Assembly: GCF_002327185.1 (NCBI RefSeq)
Contig: NZ_CP018624.1
Location: forward strand, 2,552,660-2,616,659
Direction: 5' to 3'
Origin: Clostridium chauvoei
GTDB lineage: Bacteria > Bacillota > Clostridia > Clostridiales > Clostridiaceae
Length of the DNA stretch: 64,000 nt
Shown: piece after piece, positions 41,545-52,253 of the stretch
How the letters are laid out: each line of letters opens with the position of its first letter
Numbering within the stretch: position 1 is the stretch's first letter
Position numbers and translations under genes: made by a program
Notes under the pieces: model-generated
Seen by the model: only the letters and a program-made list of their open reading frames with translations
What the model was told of the DNA's origin: nothing
Databases searched by the model: none

Positions 41545-43104
41545 CTATAATAATCCTTTCTTCTTTAAAAATTCTCTAGCTACATCTTTAGGCTCCTTAC
41601 CTTCCTTATCTACTTCATAATTTAAATCAATCATCTCTTCATTACTTATTTGATTATCTAGCTTTCTAAGGATACCCTCTAATTCTGGATACATATCTAA
41701 AGCTTCTTGTCTAATTAATGTGGCACCGTAATATGATGGAAAAAAGGCTCTATCGTCCTCTACTATTTTAAGATCATATTCTTTTAATAACGCATCAGTT
41801 GAAAATGCATTTATAACATCAACCTTATCATTATTTATAGCTTCATATTTTAAACCTATATCAATATCTTTTTTATCTTTAAATTTAAACCCATAAACTT
41901 TTTCTAATCCCTTATATCCATCTTCCCTCTCATAAAAATCATATTCACAACCTATACTTAATTTATCACTTACTTTGGCTAAATCAGAAAAACTATTTAT
42001 TCCAAATTCCTCTGCTAAATCTTTTTTTAATGCAAGGGTAAATGTATTATTAAAGCCATAAGTTCCAAGCCAATTTATATTGTATTCTTTCATATAATCA
42101 TCTCTAACAGCTTCATATAATTCATCTTTATCCTCAATTATAGATTTTTTTAAAACAAATAACCTTGCTGTCCCTGTATATTCTGGATAAATATCTATTT
42201 CTCCATTAATCATTGCAGGATGAATATTAGATGTTCCCCCTCCTATACCGAATTTTCTCTCTACAGTAATATCCGTATTTCCTTCTATTAATTGACATAT
42301 CATTTCACCTAAAATATATCCTTCTGTTTGTGGCTTACATGCAACAACAACCTTGCCTTTCTTAGCTGTAAATCCTAATATTCCAATTGTTAAACATATA
42401 AAAACTAATATAGAACTTCCAATGAGTAACTTCTTTTTGCTAAACTTATTATTATCCCTAATACCATTTACTCTATTACTAACCTTAATATCTAATTTCC
42501 CAATAAAAAAATCTGATAATACAGAAAGTAGTGCAACAAGCAAACTACCAGCTATAGTCATAGCTGGATTATTAGTAGTAATTCCTCTCCATATGGCAAC
42601 ACCTAACCCTCCTGCTCCTATAAATGAAGCTATTCCACCAAGAGCTATAGTCATTACTACCATAGTCCTAAAGCCTGTAATAATTACTGGAAGTGCTAAT
42701 GGAATTTGAACCTTCCATAATAATTGACTTTTTGTACTTCCCATCGCAATTGCTGACTCTACTATTTGTGAATCTACTTCATTAATACCTGAATAAGTGT
42801 TTTTTATAATAGGCATAAGACCATATATAACAAGAGCAATTAAAGCCGTTACATTTCCTATACCACTTATAGCAACTAAGAACCCAAACAAAGCAATAGA
42901 TGGTATTGTATATAAAAAATTAACTGTCCCTAATACAAAATCTGCTAACTTTTTATTTCTAGTTATATAAATACCTATAGCCATTCCAATTACAGTAATA
43001 ATCAGTATAGCTATAAAAGATAAAACTATATGCTGAACTAATAATTCTAGAAAAAAATCAAATCTCTCCTTATATAAATTAAAAACCTCAAAAATAATAT
43101 TCAC
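41545..43104 (-). CDS. OpuC-type permease fused to substrate-binding domain
   Basis: Residues 1-210 form an OpuCB-like permease (FDFFLELLVQHIVLSFIAILIITV in part, with the EAA loop ESAIAMGSTKSQLLWKVQIPLALPVI in pieces). A short membrane linker (LLIGSSILVFICLTIGILGF) leads to an OpuCC-like binding domain (about 245-519): VVACKPQTEGYILGEMI, IYPEYTGTARL, NNTFTLALKKDLA, GCEYDFYEREDGYKGLEKVYGF. The same fusion occurs in some betaine/choline systems and in the EgtUBC ergothioneine importer of Firmicutes. Binding-site residues cannot be read reliably here, so osmolyte and ergothioneine are both possible. Confidence 0.88.
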   Translation of the reverse strand: MNIIFEVFNLYKERFDFFLELLVQHIVLSFIAILIITVIGMAIGIYITRNKKLADFVLGTVNFLYTIPSIALFGFLVAISGIGNVTALIALVIYGLMPIIKNTYSGINEVDSQIVESAIAMGSTKSQLLWKVQIPLALPVIITGFRTMVVMTIALGGIASFIGAGGLGVAIWRGITTNNPAMTIAGSLLVALLSVLSDFFIGKLDIKVSNRVNGIRDNNKFSKKKLLIGSSILVFICLTIGILGFTAKKGKVVVACKPQTEGYILGEMICQLIEGNTDITVERKFGIGGGTSNIHPAMINGEIDIYPEYTGTARLFVLKKSIIEDKDELYEAVRDDYMKEYNINWLGTYGFNNTFTLALKKDLAEEFGINSFSDLAKVSDKLSIGCEYDFYEREDGYKGLEKVYGFKFKDKKDIDIGLKYEAINNDKVDVINAFSTDALLKEYDLKIVEDDRAFFPSYYGATLIRQEALDMYPELEGILRKLDNQISNEEMIDLNYEVDKEGKEPKDVAREFLKKKGLL

Positions 43105-43189
43105 TAAACTCCTCCTTTTTAATTGATTATTTTTTCATATTTATATTTTTATATGAGATTTTTTATTAATCTATGTATTAAATTTCACT

Positions 43190-44398
43190 TTAATTTATAT
43201 AAGCTTTTTTATGTAAAAAATGATATACCCCTAATACCAATATAGAAACTATTAATAATCCTAAAAATAACCAAGTTTTATTTAAGCTATAAATATATGC
43301 AGATACGATTGGTCCAAGAGCATAACCTAAAGATTCCGAAGCTCCTACAACACCAAAAACTATACCTTTTATATTTTCATTTTCTCCAAATTCCGAAAGC
43401 AAACTTTGAAGAGATGCATTTAAAAATGTTGCACCTAAAAAATAAATTATTATAATACTTGCAAATAAAACCTTATTTCTTATTAAATATAATGCAAACA
43501 AAGTTCCATTCATCACTATAAAAGATATATATAATTGTTTTTTGTTTCCTATCTTATCACTAACCCACCCTGCTATTGGAGCCCCAAAGCCAAATATAAA
43601 TAAATAAAGAGAAATTATAGTAGAAACATACCCAACAGAAGCACCCAATACTTCACTTCCGTAGAATGGAAATATAGAAACTACACATCCATATATAAAA
43701 TCTCCAAGCATAGCAATAAAACTTAATAATAAAATTTTGTATCCAAGCTTATATTTTTTTATGTCTTTAATAATTAATTTTAGTCCCTTTTTATTGTGAT
43801 TTTTCTTTTCCGTCGTTGAAATGTCTGATTTCTTTATTTTTAAAATTACAAATAGAAATGTTAGAAATATGCCAATAGATGTTATATAAAAAACTATATT
43901 ATAATTACCAAATTTAGATATGATAAATCCTGCTATAGCAGCTCCAATGCCACCTCCAAGAGTAAAGACTGCCGATGCAAATCCAGTACATTCCCCTCTT
44001 TTACTTTCTTCTAAAGACCTTGATAATATAGAAAAAGTAGCTGGTGCCGCCATCCCTAGAATAGCGCCTTGTAATACATATACTCCACTAACTAATAGTT
44101 GACTATTAAAAAATACATAACCTATAGGTATAAATGCCATTAATCCTACAGCTATTATAAGTAATAATTTATCTCCTATTTTATCTGACACAACCCCAAA
44201 TGGAATCTGCGCTAAGGCCTTACTAACTCCATATAAAGACATAACTACACCTACCATTGTAGTAGCTATTCCTATTGAACTAAAAAACAAAGGTATTACA
44301 GGAATCATAAAACTATAACTAATCCCAAAAATAAGTCTATAAATACAAAATTGTAATAATTCATTTTTCTTAAATAAAACAAATTCCTTAACTTTCAT
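43190..44398 (-). CDS. Major facilitator superfamily transporter
   Basis: The 402-residue protein has about twelve membrane helices and the cytosolic motif GVVSDKIGDKLLL between helices 2 and 3, with a repeat GWVSDKIGNKKQLY between helices 8 and 9. It resembles multidrug or sugar exporters of the DHA1 type, with no substrate evident. It precedes the OpuC-type genes by 85 bases on the same strand, so co-transcription is possible. Confidence 0.87.
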   Translation of the reverse strand: MKVKEFVLFKKNELLQFCIYRLIFGISYSFMIPVIPLFFSSIGIATTMVGVVMSLYGVSKALAQIPFGVVSDKIGDKLLLIIAVGLMAFIPIGYVFFNSQLLVSGVYVLQGAILGMAAPATFSILSRSLEESKRGECTGFASAVFTLGGGIGAAIAGFIISKFGNYNIVFYITSIGIFLTFLFVILKIKKSDISTTEKKNHNKKGLKLIIKDIKKYKLGYKILLLSFIAMLGDFIYGCVVSIFPFYGSEVLGASVGYVSTIISLYLFIFGFGAPIAGWVSDKIGNKKQLYISFIVMNGTLFALYLIRNKVLFASIIIIYFLGATFLNASLQSLLSEFGENENIKGIVFGVVGASESLGYALGPIVSAYIYSLNKTWLFLGLLIVSILVLGVYHFLHKKAYIN

Positions 44399-44453
44399 TT
44401 TACTTACTCCTTGAAATTAAAATGTGATACTAGTATTCTCTTAAAGTAAAAAT

Positions 44454-44490
44454 AAAATCCCCTAAACTTTATTAAATTTAGGGGATTTTT
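44454..44490. terminator. Terminator after the GH101 gene
   Basis: AAAATCCCCTAAA (44454-44466) pairs with TTTAGGGGATTTT (44477-44489), loop of about 10 bases. It serves the minus-strand GH101 transcript. The sequence is very like the terminator at 51194-51219. Confidence 0.92.
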
Positions 44491-44506
44491 TGTTAATAAT
44501 TAAGTT

Positions 44507-47500
44507 CTATTTTCTTTTTCTTTTATATACTGTAGCTCCAGCTAAAAGTAATGATATTCCCATTACTCCTAAGCTTACACCAGCTGTTCCAGTTGCAGGT
44601 AATTTTCCACCTGTTGAATTATTATTATTTCCGTTACCTGATTTTGCAATTAAACCCTTCATAGCTGAATCTAATTCTTTTTCTGCATTAGCGATTTCTT
44701 CAGCTGTTGCATCTTCCTTAGCCATAATAGTCTTTGCAAATGCTAATTTGTCTTCTAATACCTTCCAAGAATCCTTTGTATAATCTTTAGAATTTAACTT
44801 TCCTGTTTGATTTATTAAGTCTTGTAGCTTATCTTTACTTGGTTTTAATCTTAAGTCTAATAAAGCCTTAACTAATTTTGTATAAGCTTCATTTACTTCA
44901 TTTACTAAATCATTTTCATCTTCTATTACTAAATTAGCTTCTTCTAAAACTTTTTGTAAATTGTCCCAAGTTGCTTTAATATATTCTTTTTCTTCTAAGG
45001 CATTAATCTTTTCAACTAGCTTTATTAATTCTTTTTTATCTCCTTTTTCAAAAGATAACATATGCATAGCTTTACTTAATCTATCAAAAGCTTTATCTAT
45101 AGCTTCTTGTGTAAGATTTTCATCTAATAACACCTTTTCAGCTTCCACTAAAGCAGTTTTAAATTCATTTGCTACTGCTGGTACAACTTTTGAAAGCTCT
45201 GCTTCTGTTACATCTTTAGCTACTGATACCGCAATTTCTAAATGTTTTTTAAATACCTCTGTTGGCTTTTCTCCTTCTACTAAAGAATCTATAGCATTTC
45301 TTAAAGAGCTTTCTGCATCAACAACGGTTTTTCTATTTGCAGTTTCATTTGCTAGAACTTCATTAGCTACCTTTAATGCCTCTTTTAAAACATTAAAGCT
45401 TTCTTCTGTATAATCTTTTTCGTTATACTTACTAGCTTCTTCAATTAAATCAGATAAAGTAGTCTTATTTAAAGGAATTATATTATCATAAGATTCCTTT
45501 AACTTATTGTAACGATAATCTACTTCATCTTGTGTAGCTGCATCATTAGATATAATAGCATTTGCTTCTATTACATCTTGTTTAAAGTCTTGTAGATTCG
45601 TATCATTTACATAATCTTCTTCATTAACATTCTTTACTTCTTCTAAAAGAGCTGTTAATTTACTCTTATCAACACCATTAATAGGAACTAACTTTTCCTT
45701 TGCCTTATTTAATTCGTTAATAGCATTATTTAATTCAATAATTGTAATATTAGTATTTTCTACTAATGCTTCTGCAGTAGATATAGCTTTTTCAAAGGCT
45801 TTCCAATTATCATCTTGCTTATATTCATCTGCATTAACATTTTTCATATTTGCAATTACAGCCTTAAGTTCATTTATTTCAGCTGTAGTTGCATAGCGTA
45901 CTAATGAATCCTTAGCACTATTTAAGTCATTATAAGCATTTTTAATTTCTTCTTCAGTTGCAGTATCATTTGCTATAACAACGTCTGCACTTTGTATCTT
46001 TTCTTGTAATTTACCAAAGCTTTCTTCTGTGTAATTTTTAGAATCTAAAGCTTTTAACTCATTTACTAATGCTTTTAAAGTTTCTTTTGATATATTTACA
46101 ATTTCATCAACACAAAGATTATCTATTATTATACTACTATCATTATTTTTTCTTACCTCTAAATAATAATCATCATAATCTCCTGTAGTAAATTCTAATA
46201 CTGCATTTCCTCTATTATTTAAATCAACAACTTTTAAAGTTTCCTTTTCAGTATCTCCAGCTTCTTTTGCTTTATCTGATTTAATAGCTGCGGTAAAGCC
46301 TTGATTTCTATAAGTTATATAATCGAATCCAACTTTATAAGCAGTGTTTGGCTTAAATCTAACTGTAGCTGGAATAGTTCTCATATAATCTCCACTACGT
46401 ACCTTAAGTGAGTATTTACCTGATATAGTATCATCAGTATAAGGTTCATTAGTTTCTGATAAGTGAGAGTTATCAGATTCAGTTGATACAAATGCTCCAA
46501 ATCCAAAATCAACATTTTCAAAGTCTTCAAATAGATAATGTTCTCCTTGATTTGTTAATCCAACCTTCATAATTCTAACATCATCAATATTTACCCAAGA
46601 ATTATTATCTCCTCCATCTGCCTTTAACTTAATTGTTGCAGCTTTTGAGCCTTCTGGAACAGTAAAGTTAACTCTTACTCTTTGATAGTTAGTCTTATAT
46701 TTATCTGTATGATGAACTCCAAACACTACATTTGTACGATCTGTATAGTTAGATACTTCTTTACCATCTTCAGTTGTAACACTTAGTGTAGCTTTTCTTC
46801 CATCACTTACTTCAAACCAAGCTGATGCTGAATAACTTTGTCCTGAAACTAATCCCGTTGCAACTTGAGTTATCATTGCATCTGCTCCATTGTTACCCTC
46901 AACTTTTATATGACTATTTCCTTTAGCATTATTAACTATATTTATATGATCTTTTGAAGTGTTACTTGAGGATTTTGTCCAATAATCAAATGAATGACTA
47001 TCAAATCCCATATCCTTGATTGGACTTCCTGTACTCCATTCAAAATTCTCTTCTACTTGCTTACCTTTATATATAATATATCCTGTATTAGGTTTAACAT
47101 CTAAAGTAACCTTATTATTCTTTACTTTAACTTCTGTTTCATTAACTTTTCCTAAATCAGTTAATTCATATAAATAAACAGTACTTACATCACTCCAACT
47201 ATCTGGTAATTCCCACTTTGTTGAAGAGTTACTATCGTTCCAATGGTATATTTTTTCTTCAGTCTTAGCATCCCATGGTATAAATATCTTGTTTCCACGA
47301 GCTATTTCTTTACCATCTTTAGTTATTACATTTACTCCATTTTCAACTTTAGAAACAACTTCATTATTAGCTCCAAAGTGTATTATATTATCTTCCCATT
47401 TACTTACTGGATAACTCATTAAATATTTAAATGGTAATTGACTTGTAAAGAAATTCTTTACTGTTGCATTTAAGTCAGTTTCTCCTTGCCATCCATTAAT

Positions 47501-50500
47501 ACCAATTCTTGAATTTCCTCTAAATAAATTATCTCCACCAAAAACGTCTTGCTCTTGATGATTTACAAATCTAGCAAGGTTACTATTAGTACCATAGCCT
47601 CCCTTATAAGCATGGTGAGCCCATACGCTAGTTTGTTGTAATTCTTTAGCATACTCTGATGCTACAGCAAGTCCTAATTCATTTAACTTAGATGTTAATT
47701 TATGTGCTGGCCATCTAGCATCCATATAAACATCAACATAAACTAAGTCTAATCCTGGTGCTTTGTTTACTAAATCTTCAAGTCTTTTTCCCATTCCATC
47801 TTCTTTATTCATTATGTCATTTTCTCTAATTATTTGTTTAGCACTATCATACCAAGACCATCCCCCAACTGATGATACTAAATTCTCATTATATTGAGGT
47901 GCTTCTGGATAAGCTTCTGTATGGTTTATGTGAACTCCAATATTAGCATTATATTTTTCTGACTCTCTTAATAAAGTTTGGAACTCCTTTATTCCTCCTG
48001 CTCTTTCACTAATATTTGCAAAATCAGGATGTTGACTGTCATGTCCTTCTGCTTGATATCCTTTTATAATTATAGTTTGTTCAAATCCATCTGTTGATAA
48101 ATTGAACTTCTTAATATTGTCTAATATTCTTAAGAATGGATATTGAGCATTACTTCCAACATTCATTGCAACAGAACTATAAGAATTATTTACAAGCTCT
48201 GAACCAAATCTTTTCTCTGATATATCATCTCTTAAAGCAATTGCTCCATCTTGATAATTAACTTTATTATCAGAATTACGGTCTGCTGTTATAGTAACTT
48301 TTGTCCACGGTTCATTAATTATCTCTCCATCTAATCCACGATATAAATACTCATTTGTCCATAATCCTGTTGAATAATGGTCTGAAACTACAAATGTTTG
48401 ATAATTAACTTGTTGTCTTCCCTTTATTGAATTATTTGAAATACTCGCTGCTAATTCATCATTACTTAATATAGCTATTGATGTATTTTTGTAAGTTTCA
48501 TCATCACTCTTTGATGTTAAGTTAACCTTTATATCATCATTAGCATAATTAGCTCCATTAAATTCAGCATTTGGATCTGTATTTCTTATTGAAACCAAAC
48601 TATGATTTGGGAAGTTTATAGTTTCAACCTTTGTAGTACTTTCATCTATATTTTCTATTTTCATTACTAAAGTATTACTTTCTACAGTAAATCTAACATC
48701 AAAAGAAAGCTTTAACTTATCTATATTTAACTTATATATTGCTTCATTTCCATTAAATGTTGCTGTTACTGTTGGAACATAATCTTTATTATTTATACTT
48801 ACGCAATATATAGGTCTTTCTTGACCATACATTTTTTTATTATTATCTAAATAAGTATAATCAATAACTCTTGGGAAATTAGCATCTAATTTGACTTTTA
48901 ATTTTTCAGATGATATTTCATTTTCAGTTATTTCTCCTGTAAATGTGTCTAAAACTTTTTCGGAGTTAACAGCTAAATATTGATATAACCCAGAATTTCC
49001 ACCAGCTAATCTTAATCCGCTCTTACCTCTACTTCTTGTTAATTCATTTACAACACCATTAAATATTTCTGCCCCATCTAAATAGATTGTTACAGTATTT
49101 TCTACAACCTTTACTTTTACCTTATATGGCTTAACTCTATTGGCATATATTCTTGTACTATCCGTAACTAATTGTCTATTTTGACCATTACTATTTCTAA
49201 CATACCAGTTTGAACCATATTGATTACCAGAACCGTCTTGTCCAATATATGTCCATGAACCATTTTCTGAATATCTTACTATTACACCTATATTAGCTGA
49301 ATCTTTTAATGGATCAACAACAAATTCAACTGAACTATTAAATAATTCTGGTGAATTTTCATCTATTAAAATTGATGTTCCATTAGAATTAAATAATAAG
49401 TTTCCATCTTTAATCTCTACTGTTCCATTACCTTGAACAACCTGAATTCCTTCTATACCATCTTTAGAAAAATCTCTTAAGTATTCATTATCCCCATCAG
49501 GTGGTAATTGAACTTGTAATTTAAATGTTGTTACATATCCATCTCTAAATAAAATACTTATATTGGTATCTCCACTATTTTTAACTTTTTCTATAAATTC
49601 TTTTTTTATAGTTATTGTATTATTTCCTAATGTATAGTCTGTATCTAATACTAAATCATTATCTCCTACAAATAATCTATCTATTTCATTGTTTCCAGAT
49701 AAATTTATAGGAATATCATAAGTTCCTGCATCATTATAAGTTACAAACTTACGATCTGGATTAAGTGTAACTGGACTAAATTCTCCATTTATAAAATAAT
49801 CAAATGTTACATTGGAGAAGTTTCCTGTATATCCCCAGTTTCTTAAACCTATTTTACCTGGTGTTGTCTTTAACCCTGAAACATTACCTTCAAATACCTT
49901 TTCATCATCAATTAATAAAGTAATAAATTCTCCTGCATACTTAATGCTTATTTTATATTCTCTACCAACTTCTAATACCTTATTAAAAGGTAATGGTCCA
50001 TTATTTGATCCATTTAACCATACCCATGTTCCACCTACATCATATCCAATTCCTGCAAAGCTATTTGGATTTTCATATCTAAATAATAATCCAAAACGTC
50101 CTGCATGATTGTTTACAGTAACTCTAGTTTCAATAAATCCATCTTGTACTAAAGGTGCGTTTTTATCTCTAGAAATTGTATTAGAATCATTTCCATCAGC
50201 AGCTGCTGTTAGCTTTCCATTTTCTACCGAAAGTGCTCCTGTACCTCTTTCTACAGCCCAACCTCTTATATCATTATCATCAAAGGAAACTAGATAATGA
50301 CCATCTTCAGTAGATTCTGATGGTTTTTTTGCATAATATAATAAGTTATCATATTTAGCATTAGAATAATTATCTGTGTATCCCCAATGTCTAAATCCTA
50401 TCTTTCCTGAGTTTACATTTTTTAAATCATTACCTGAATATATTAAAGTATCATTAATATATAGTTCTGCAAATGTACCAGCAAAAGTAAGCTTTAGCCT

Positions 50501-50977
50501 ATAAGTTTGTCCACTTTGTAATGACACAGAATTTTGTGCAATTACAACTTCAGTTTCTACTCCATCTTTAGCATTTTTTAATACCCATTTTCCGCCTACA
50601 TCATAACCTATCATAGTATAATTGTTAACGTCTACATAACGAAAAACTATTCCCAATCTTCCTGCATTACTCTTAACTCCAATATCAACTTCAATTACAC
50701 CATCTTGTATACTTGGTGAATTATTGTCTACAACTAGAGTATATTGACCTTGATCTGGCCAATTAGCTGCTTCAATATTAAGTCCACCATCAACGTGGGA
50801 TATAATACCACCACCATGGACTCTTTCTATGCCTTCTATTCCGTCATTAAAGTCTTTAGTATATTCTTGCCCAACAGTATTTGCATGTGCAACAATATCT
50901 AAGTTTGAAACTATTCCACTTATTATAAAAACAAATAAAAGTAAATAGCTCATCTTCTTTTGAAACTTTTTCTTCAC
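44507..50977 (-). CDS. Endo-alpha-N-acetylgalactosaminidase (GH101), secreted and cell-wall anchored
   Basis: GH101 enzymes release Gal-beta-1,3-GalNAc from mucin O-glycans outside the cell. The 2156-residue protein has a signal peptide (to about residue 33), two LamG-like beta-sandwich repeats (about 36-215 and 227-395), an X2-like domain (about 396-495) and a third LamG-like repeat (about 496-670). The GH101 catalytic region spans roughly 680-1300, with the presumed nucleophile Asp1082 in YVDVYMDARW and acid/base Glu1108 in VASEYAKEL. Two carbohydrate-binding-like domains follow, then seven FIVAR-like repeats (about 1629-2105, for example NYTEESFGKLQEKIQSA), LPATG (2126-2130), a membrane helix and KRKRK. 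The start is GTG with GGGGGG upstream. Confidence 0.94.
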   Translation of the reverse strand: MKKKFQKKMSYLLLFVFIISGIVSNLDIVAHANTVGQEYTKDFNDGIEGIERVHGGGIISHVDGGLNIEAANWPDQGQYTLVVDNNSPSIQDGVIEVDIGVKSNAGRLGIVFRYVDVNNYTMIGYDVGGKWVLKNAKDGVETEVVIAQNSVSLQSGQTYRLKLTFAGTFAELYINDTLIYSGNDLKNVNSGKIGFRHWGYTDNYSNAKYDNLLYYAKKPSESTEDGHYLVSFDDNDIRGWAVERGTGALSVENGKLTAAADGNDSNTISRDKNAPLVQDGFIETRVTVNNHAGRFGLLFRYENPNSFAGIGYDVGGTWVWLNGSNNGPLPFNKVLEVGREYKISIKYAGEFITLLIDDEKVFEGNVSGLKTTPGKIGLRNWGYTGNFSNVTFDYFINGEFSPVTLNPDRKFVTYNDAGTYDIPINLSGNNEIDRLFVGDNDLVLDTDYTLGNNTITIKKEFIEKVKNSGDTNISILFRDGYVTTFKLQVQLPPDGDNEYLRDFSKDGIEGIQVVQGNGTVEIKDGNLLFNSNGTSILIDENSPELFNSSVEFVVDPLKDSANIGVIVRYSENGSWTYIGQDGSGNQYGSNWYVRNSNGQNRQLVTDSTRIYANRVKPYKVKVKVVENTVTIYLDGAEIFNGVVNELTRSRGKSGLRLAGGNSGLYQYLAVNSEKVLDTFTGEITENEISSEKLKVKLDANFPRVIDYTYLDNNKKMYGQERPIYCVSINNKDYVPTVTATFNGNEAIYKLNIDKLKLSFDVRFTVESNTLVMKIENIDESTTKVETINFPNHSLVSIRNTDPNAEFNGANYANDDIKVNLTSKSDDETYKNTSIAILSNDELAASISNNSIKGRQQVNYQTFVVSDHYSTGLWTNEYLYRGLDGEIINEPWTKVTITADRNSDNKVNYQDGAIALRDDISEKRFGSELVNNSYSSVAMNVGSNAQYPFLRILDNIKKFNLSTDGFEQTIIIKGYQAEGHDSQHPDFANISERAGGIKEFQTLLRESEKYNANIGVHINHTEAYPEAPQYNENLVSSVGGWSWYDSAKQIIRENDIMNKEDGMGKRLEDLVNKAPGLDLVYVDVYMDARWPAHKLTSKLNELGLAVASEYAKELQQTSVWAHHAYKGGYGTNSNLARFVNHQEQDVFGGDNLFRGNSRIGINGWQGETDLNATVKNFFTSQLPFKYLMSYPVSKWEDNIIHFGANNEVVSKVENGVNVITKDGKEIARGNKIFIPWDAKTEEKIYHWNDSNSSTKWELPDSWSDVSTVYLYELTDLGKVNETEVKVKNNKVTLDVKPNTGYIIYKGKQVEENFEWSTGSPIKDMGFDSHSFDYWTKSSSNTSKDHINIVNNAKGNSHIKVEGNNGADAMITQVATGLVSGQSYSASAWFEVSDGRKATLSVTTEDGKEVSNYTDRTNVVFGVHHTDKYKTNYQRVRVNFTVPEGSKAATIKLKADGGDNNSWVNIDDVRIMKVGLTNQGEHYLFEDFENVDFGFGAFVSTESDNSHLSETNEPYTDDTISGKYSLKVRSGDYMRTIPATVRFKPNTAYKVGFDYITYRNQGFTAAIKSDKAKEAGDTEKETLKVVDLNNRGNAVLEFTTGDYDDYYLEVRKNNDSSIIIDNLCVDEIVNISKETLKALVNELKALDSKNYTEESFGKLQEKIQSADVVIANDTATEEEIKNAYNDLNSAKDSLVRYATTAEINELKAVIANMKNVNADEYKQDDNWKAFEKAISTAEALVENTNITIIELNNAINELNKAKEKLVPINGVDKSKLTALLEEVKNVNEEDYVNDTNLQDFKQDVIEANAIISNDAATQDEVDYRYNKLKESYDNIIPLNKTTLSDLIEEASKYNEKDYTEESFNVLKEALKVANEVLANETANRKTVVDAESSLRNAIDSLVEGEKPTEVFKKHLEIAVSVAKDVTEAELSKVVPAVANEFKTALVEAEKVLLDENLTQEAIDKAFDRLSKAMHMLSFEKGDKKELIKLVEKINALEEKEYIKATWDNLQKVLEEANLVIEDENDLVNEVNEAYTKLVKALLDLRLKPSKDKLQDLINQTGKLNSKDYTKDSWKVLEDKLAFAKTIMAKEDATAEEIANAEKELDSAMKGLIAKSGNGNNNNSTGGKLPATGTAGVSLGVMGISLLLAGATVYKRKRK

Positions 50978-51193
50978 TTAAATCCCCCCTTTATTTTTTA
51001 CCTAATTATGGTGTCAACTTCATTATATTAAACCCCTAAAATTTAATCTTTAAATATATTGCTTAACTTTATAATAATATTGTTAATTCTGATAAATTAG
51101 GATAAACTATTTATCATTTCACTATTTTATTCTTAATTTCTTTGCTTTTTTTACATTTCAATATCTAAAATCCTTTTTTTTACAATAAAAAAC

Positions 51194-51219
51194 CCCTTAA
51201 ATTTTATTAAATTTAAGGG
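51194..51219 (-). terminator. Terminator after the two-component system
   Basis: CCCTTAAATTT (51194-51204) and AAATTTAAGGG (51209-51219) form a perfect 11-bp stem, loop of 4, then GTTTTTTATTG on the minus strand. Confidence 0.9.
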
Positions 51220-51242
51220 ACTTCTTGATTATATTTTTTATT

Positions 51243-52253
51243 TTAAAAACTTGTTAATCTTCCTTCTGGAAATATTATTTTTACTTTTGTACCTTCTCCA
51301 ATTTGTGATTTAAGTTCTAAGCCTAACCCTAACTTATCACAAAGATTTTTGCATAAATAAAGTCCAATACCTGTTGATTTACCAAATATTCTACCATTCT
51401 CACCAGTAAACCCTTTATCAAAAACTCTATTTAAATCTCTATCTATAATACCTACTCCATTATCTTCTATTATAAGTGCCACTGAATTATTCTCTTTAGT
51501 TGAGTATATACTAATCTTAGGCTCCTTATCTCTTGAATATTTAATAGCATTACTTATTACTTGATTAATAATAAATTCTACCCACTTAATATCACTATAA
51601 ACTATCTTATCTAAACTATTTAAATTCAACTTAATCTTCCTACTAATGAAATCTCTTGAGTTCCTTTTTATAACACTCGTTATTGCTTTATTAAGTTCAA
51701 AACTATTAATTATGTAATCCTTACTAACATCATTACTTCTTGAGTAATATAATATTTGTTCAATAAATCCTTCAACCCTATTAATTTGAGTTTTTATTCT
51801 ATTGGTTATTGGATTTTCATTATTATCTATTATTAATCTTGTAGATGCTATTGGTGTCTTTATCTCGTGAACCCAAGTTTCTATATATTCTCTATAATCA
51901 TTTTCTTTATCTCTATAATATTTAACTTGTTCATTCATATCTCTACTTACTTCCCTTAGAATATCACATACTATTTTCCCCTCTAAAAAGTTTGGCTTAT
52001 TTATAACCTCAGGTAATAAATATTTTTTCTCTAAATTATTTAATACACTAATAACTTCATCATAATACCTTTTCTTTTCAAGCATCTCTATAGTTATATA
52101 TGATATTAATGGTAAAAACCAAATGCAAAAAACTATAAATACTACTGCTAAACTAATTTTAGTTACTAACATTATTATTGAAACTAATATAAATAAAGAT
52201 ATGTTTATAACTAAAAATCCTAACTTATCCTTAAAAAAATCTACTATTTTCAT
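51243..52253 (-). CDS. Sensor histidine kinase, Bce-type
   Basis: The 336-residue kinase has two N-terminal membrane helices (about residues 10-30 and 35-55) with almost no external loop, as in intramembrane-sensing BceS-like kinases that sense through their ABC transporter. The H-box is YIETWVHEIKTPIASTRL near residue 131, followed by N-box FIINQVISNAIKYS, D/G-box IEDNGVGI and GKSTGIGLYLCKNLC. The start overlaps the response-regulator stop by four bases (ATGA), so both are translated together. A likely response is to antimicrobial peptides. Confidence 0.92.
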   Translation of the reverse strand: MKIVDFFKDKLGFLVINISLFILVSIIMLVTKISLAVVFIVFCIWFLPLISYITIEMLEKKRYYDEVISVLNNLEKKYLLPEVINKPNFLEGKIVCDILREVSRDMNEQVKYYRDKENDYREYIETWVHEIKTPIASTRLIIDNNENPITNRIKTQINRVEGFIEQILYYSRSNDVSKDYIINSFELNKAITSVIKRNSRDFISRKIKLNLNSLDKIVYSDIKWVEFIINQVISNAIKYSRDKEPKISIYSTKENNSVALIIEDNGVGIIDRDLNRVFDKGFTGENGRIFGKSTGIGLYLCKNLCDKLGLGLELKSQIGEGTKVKIIFPEGRLTSF

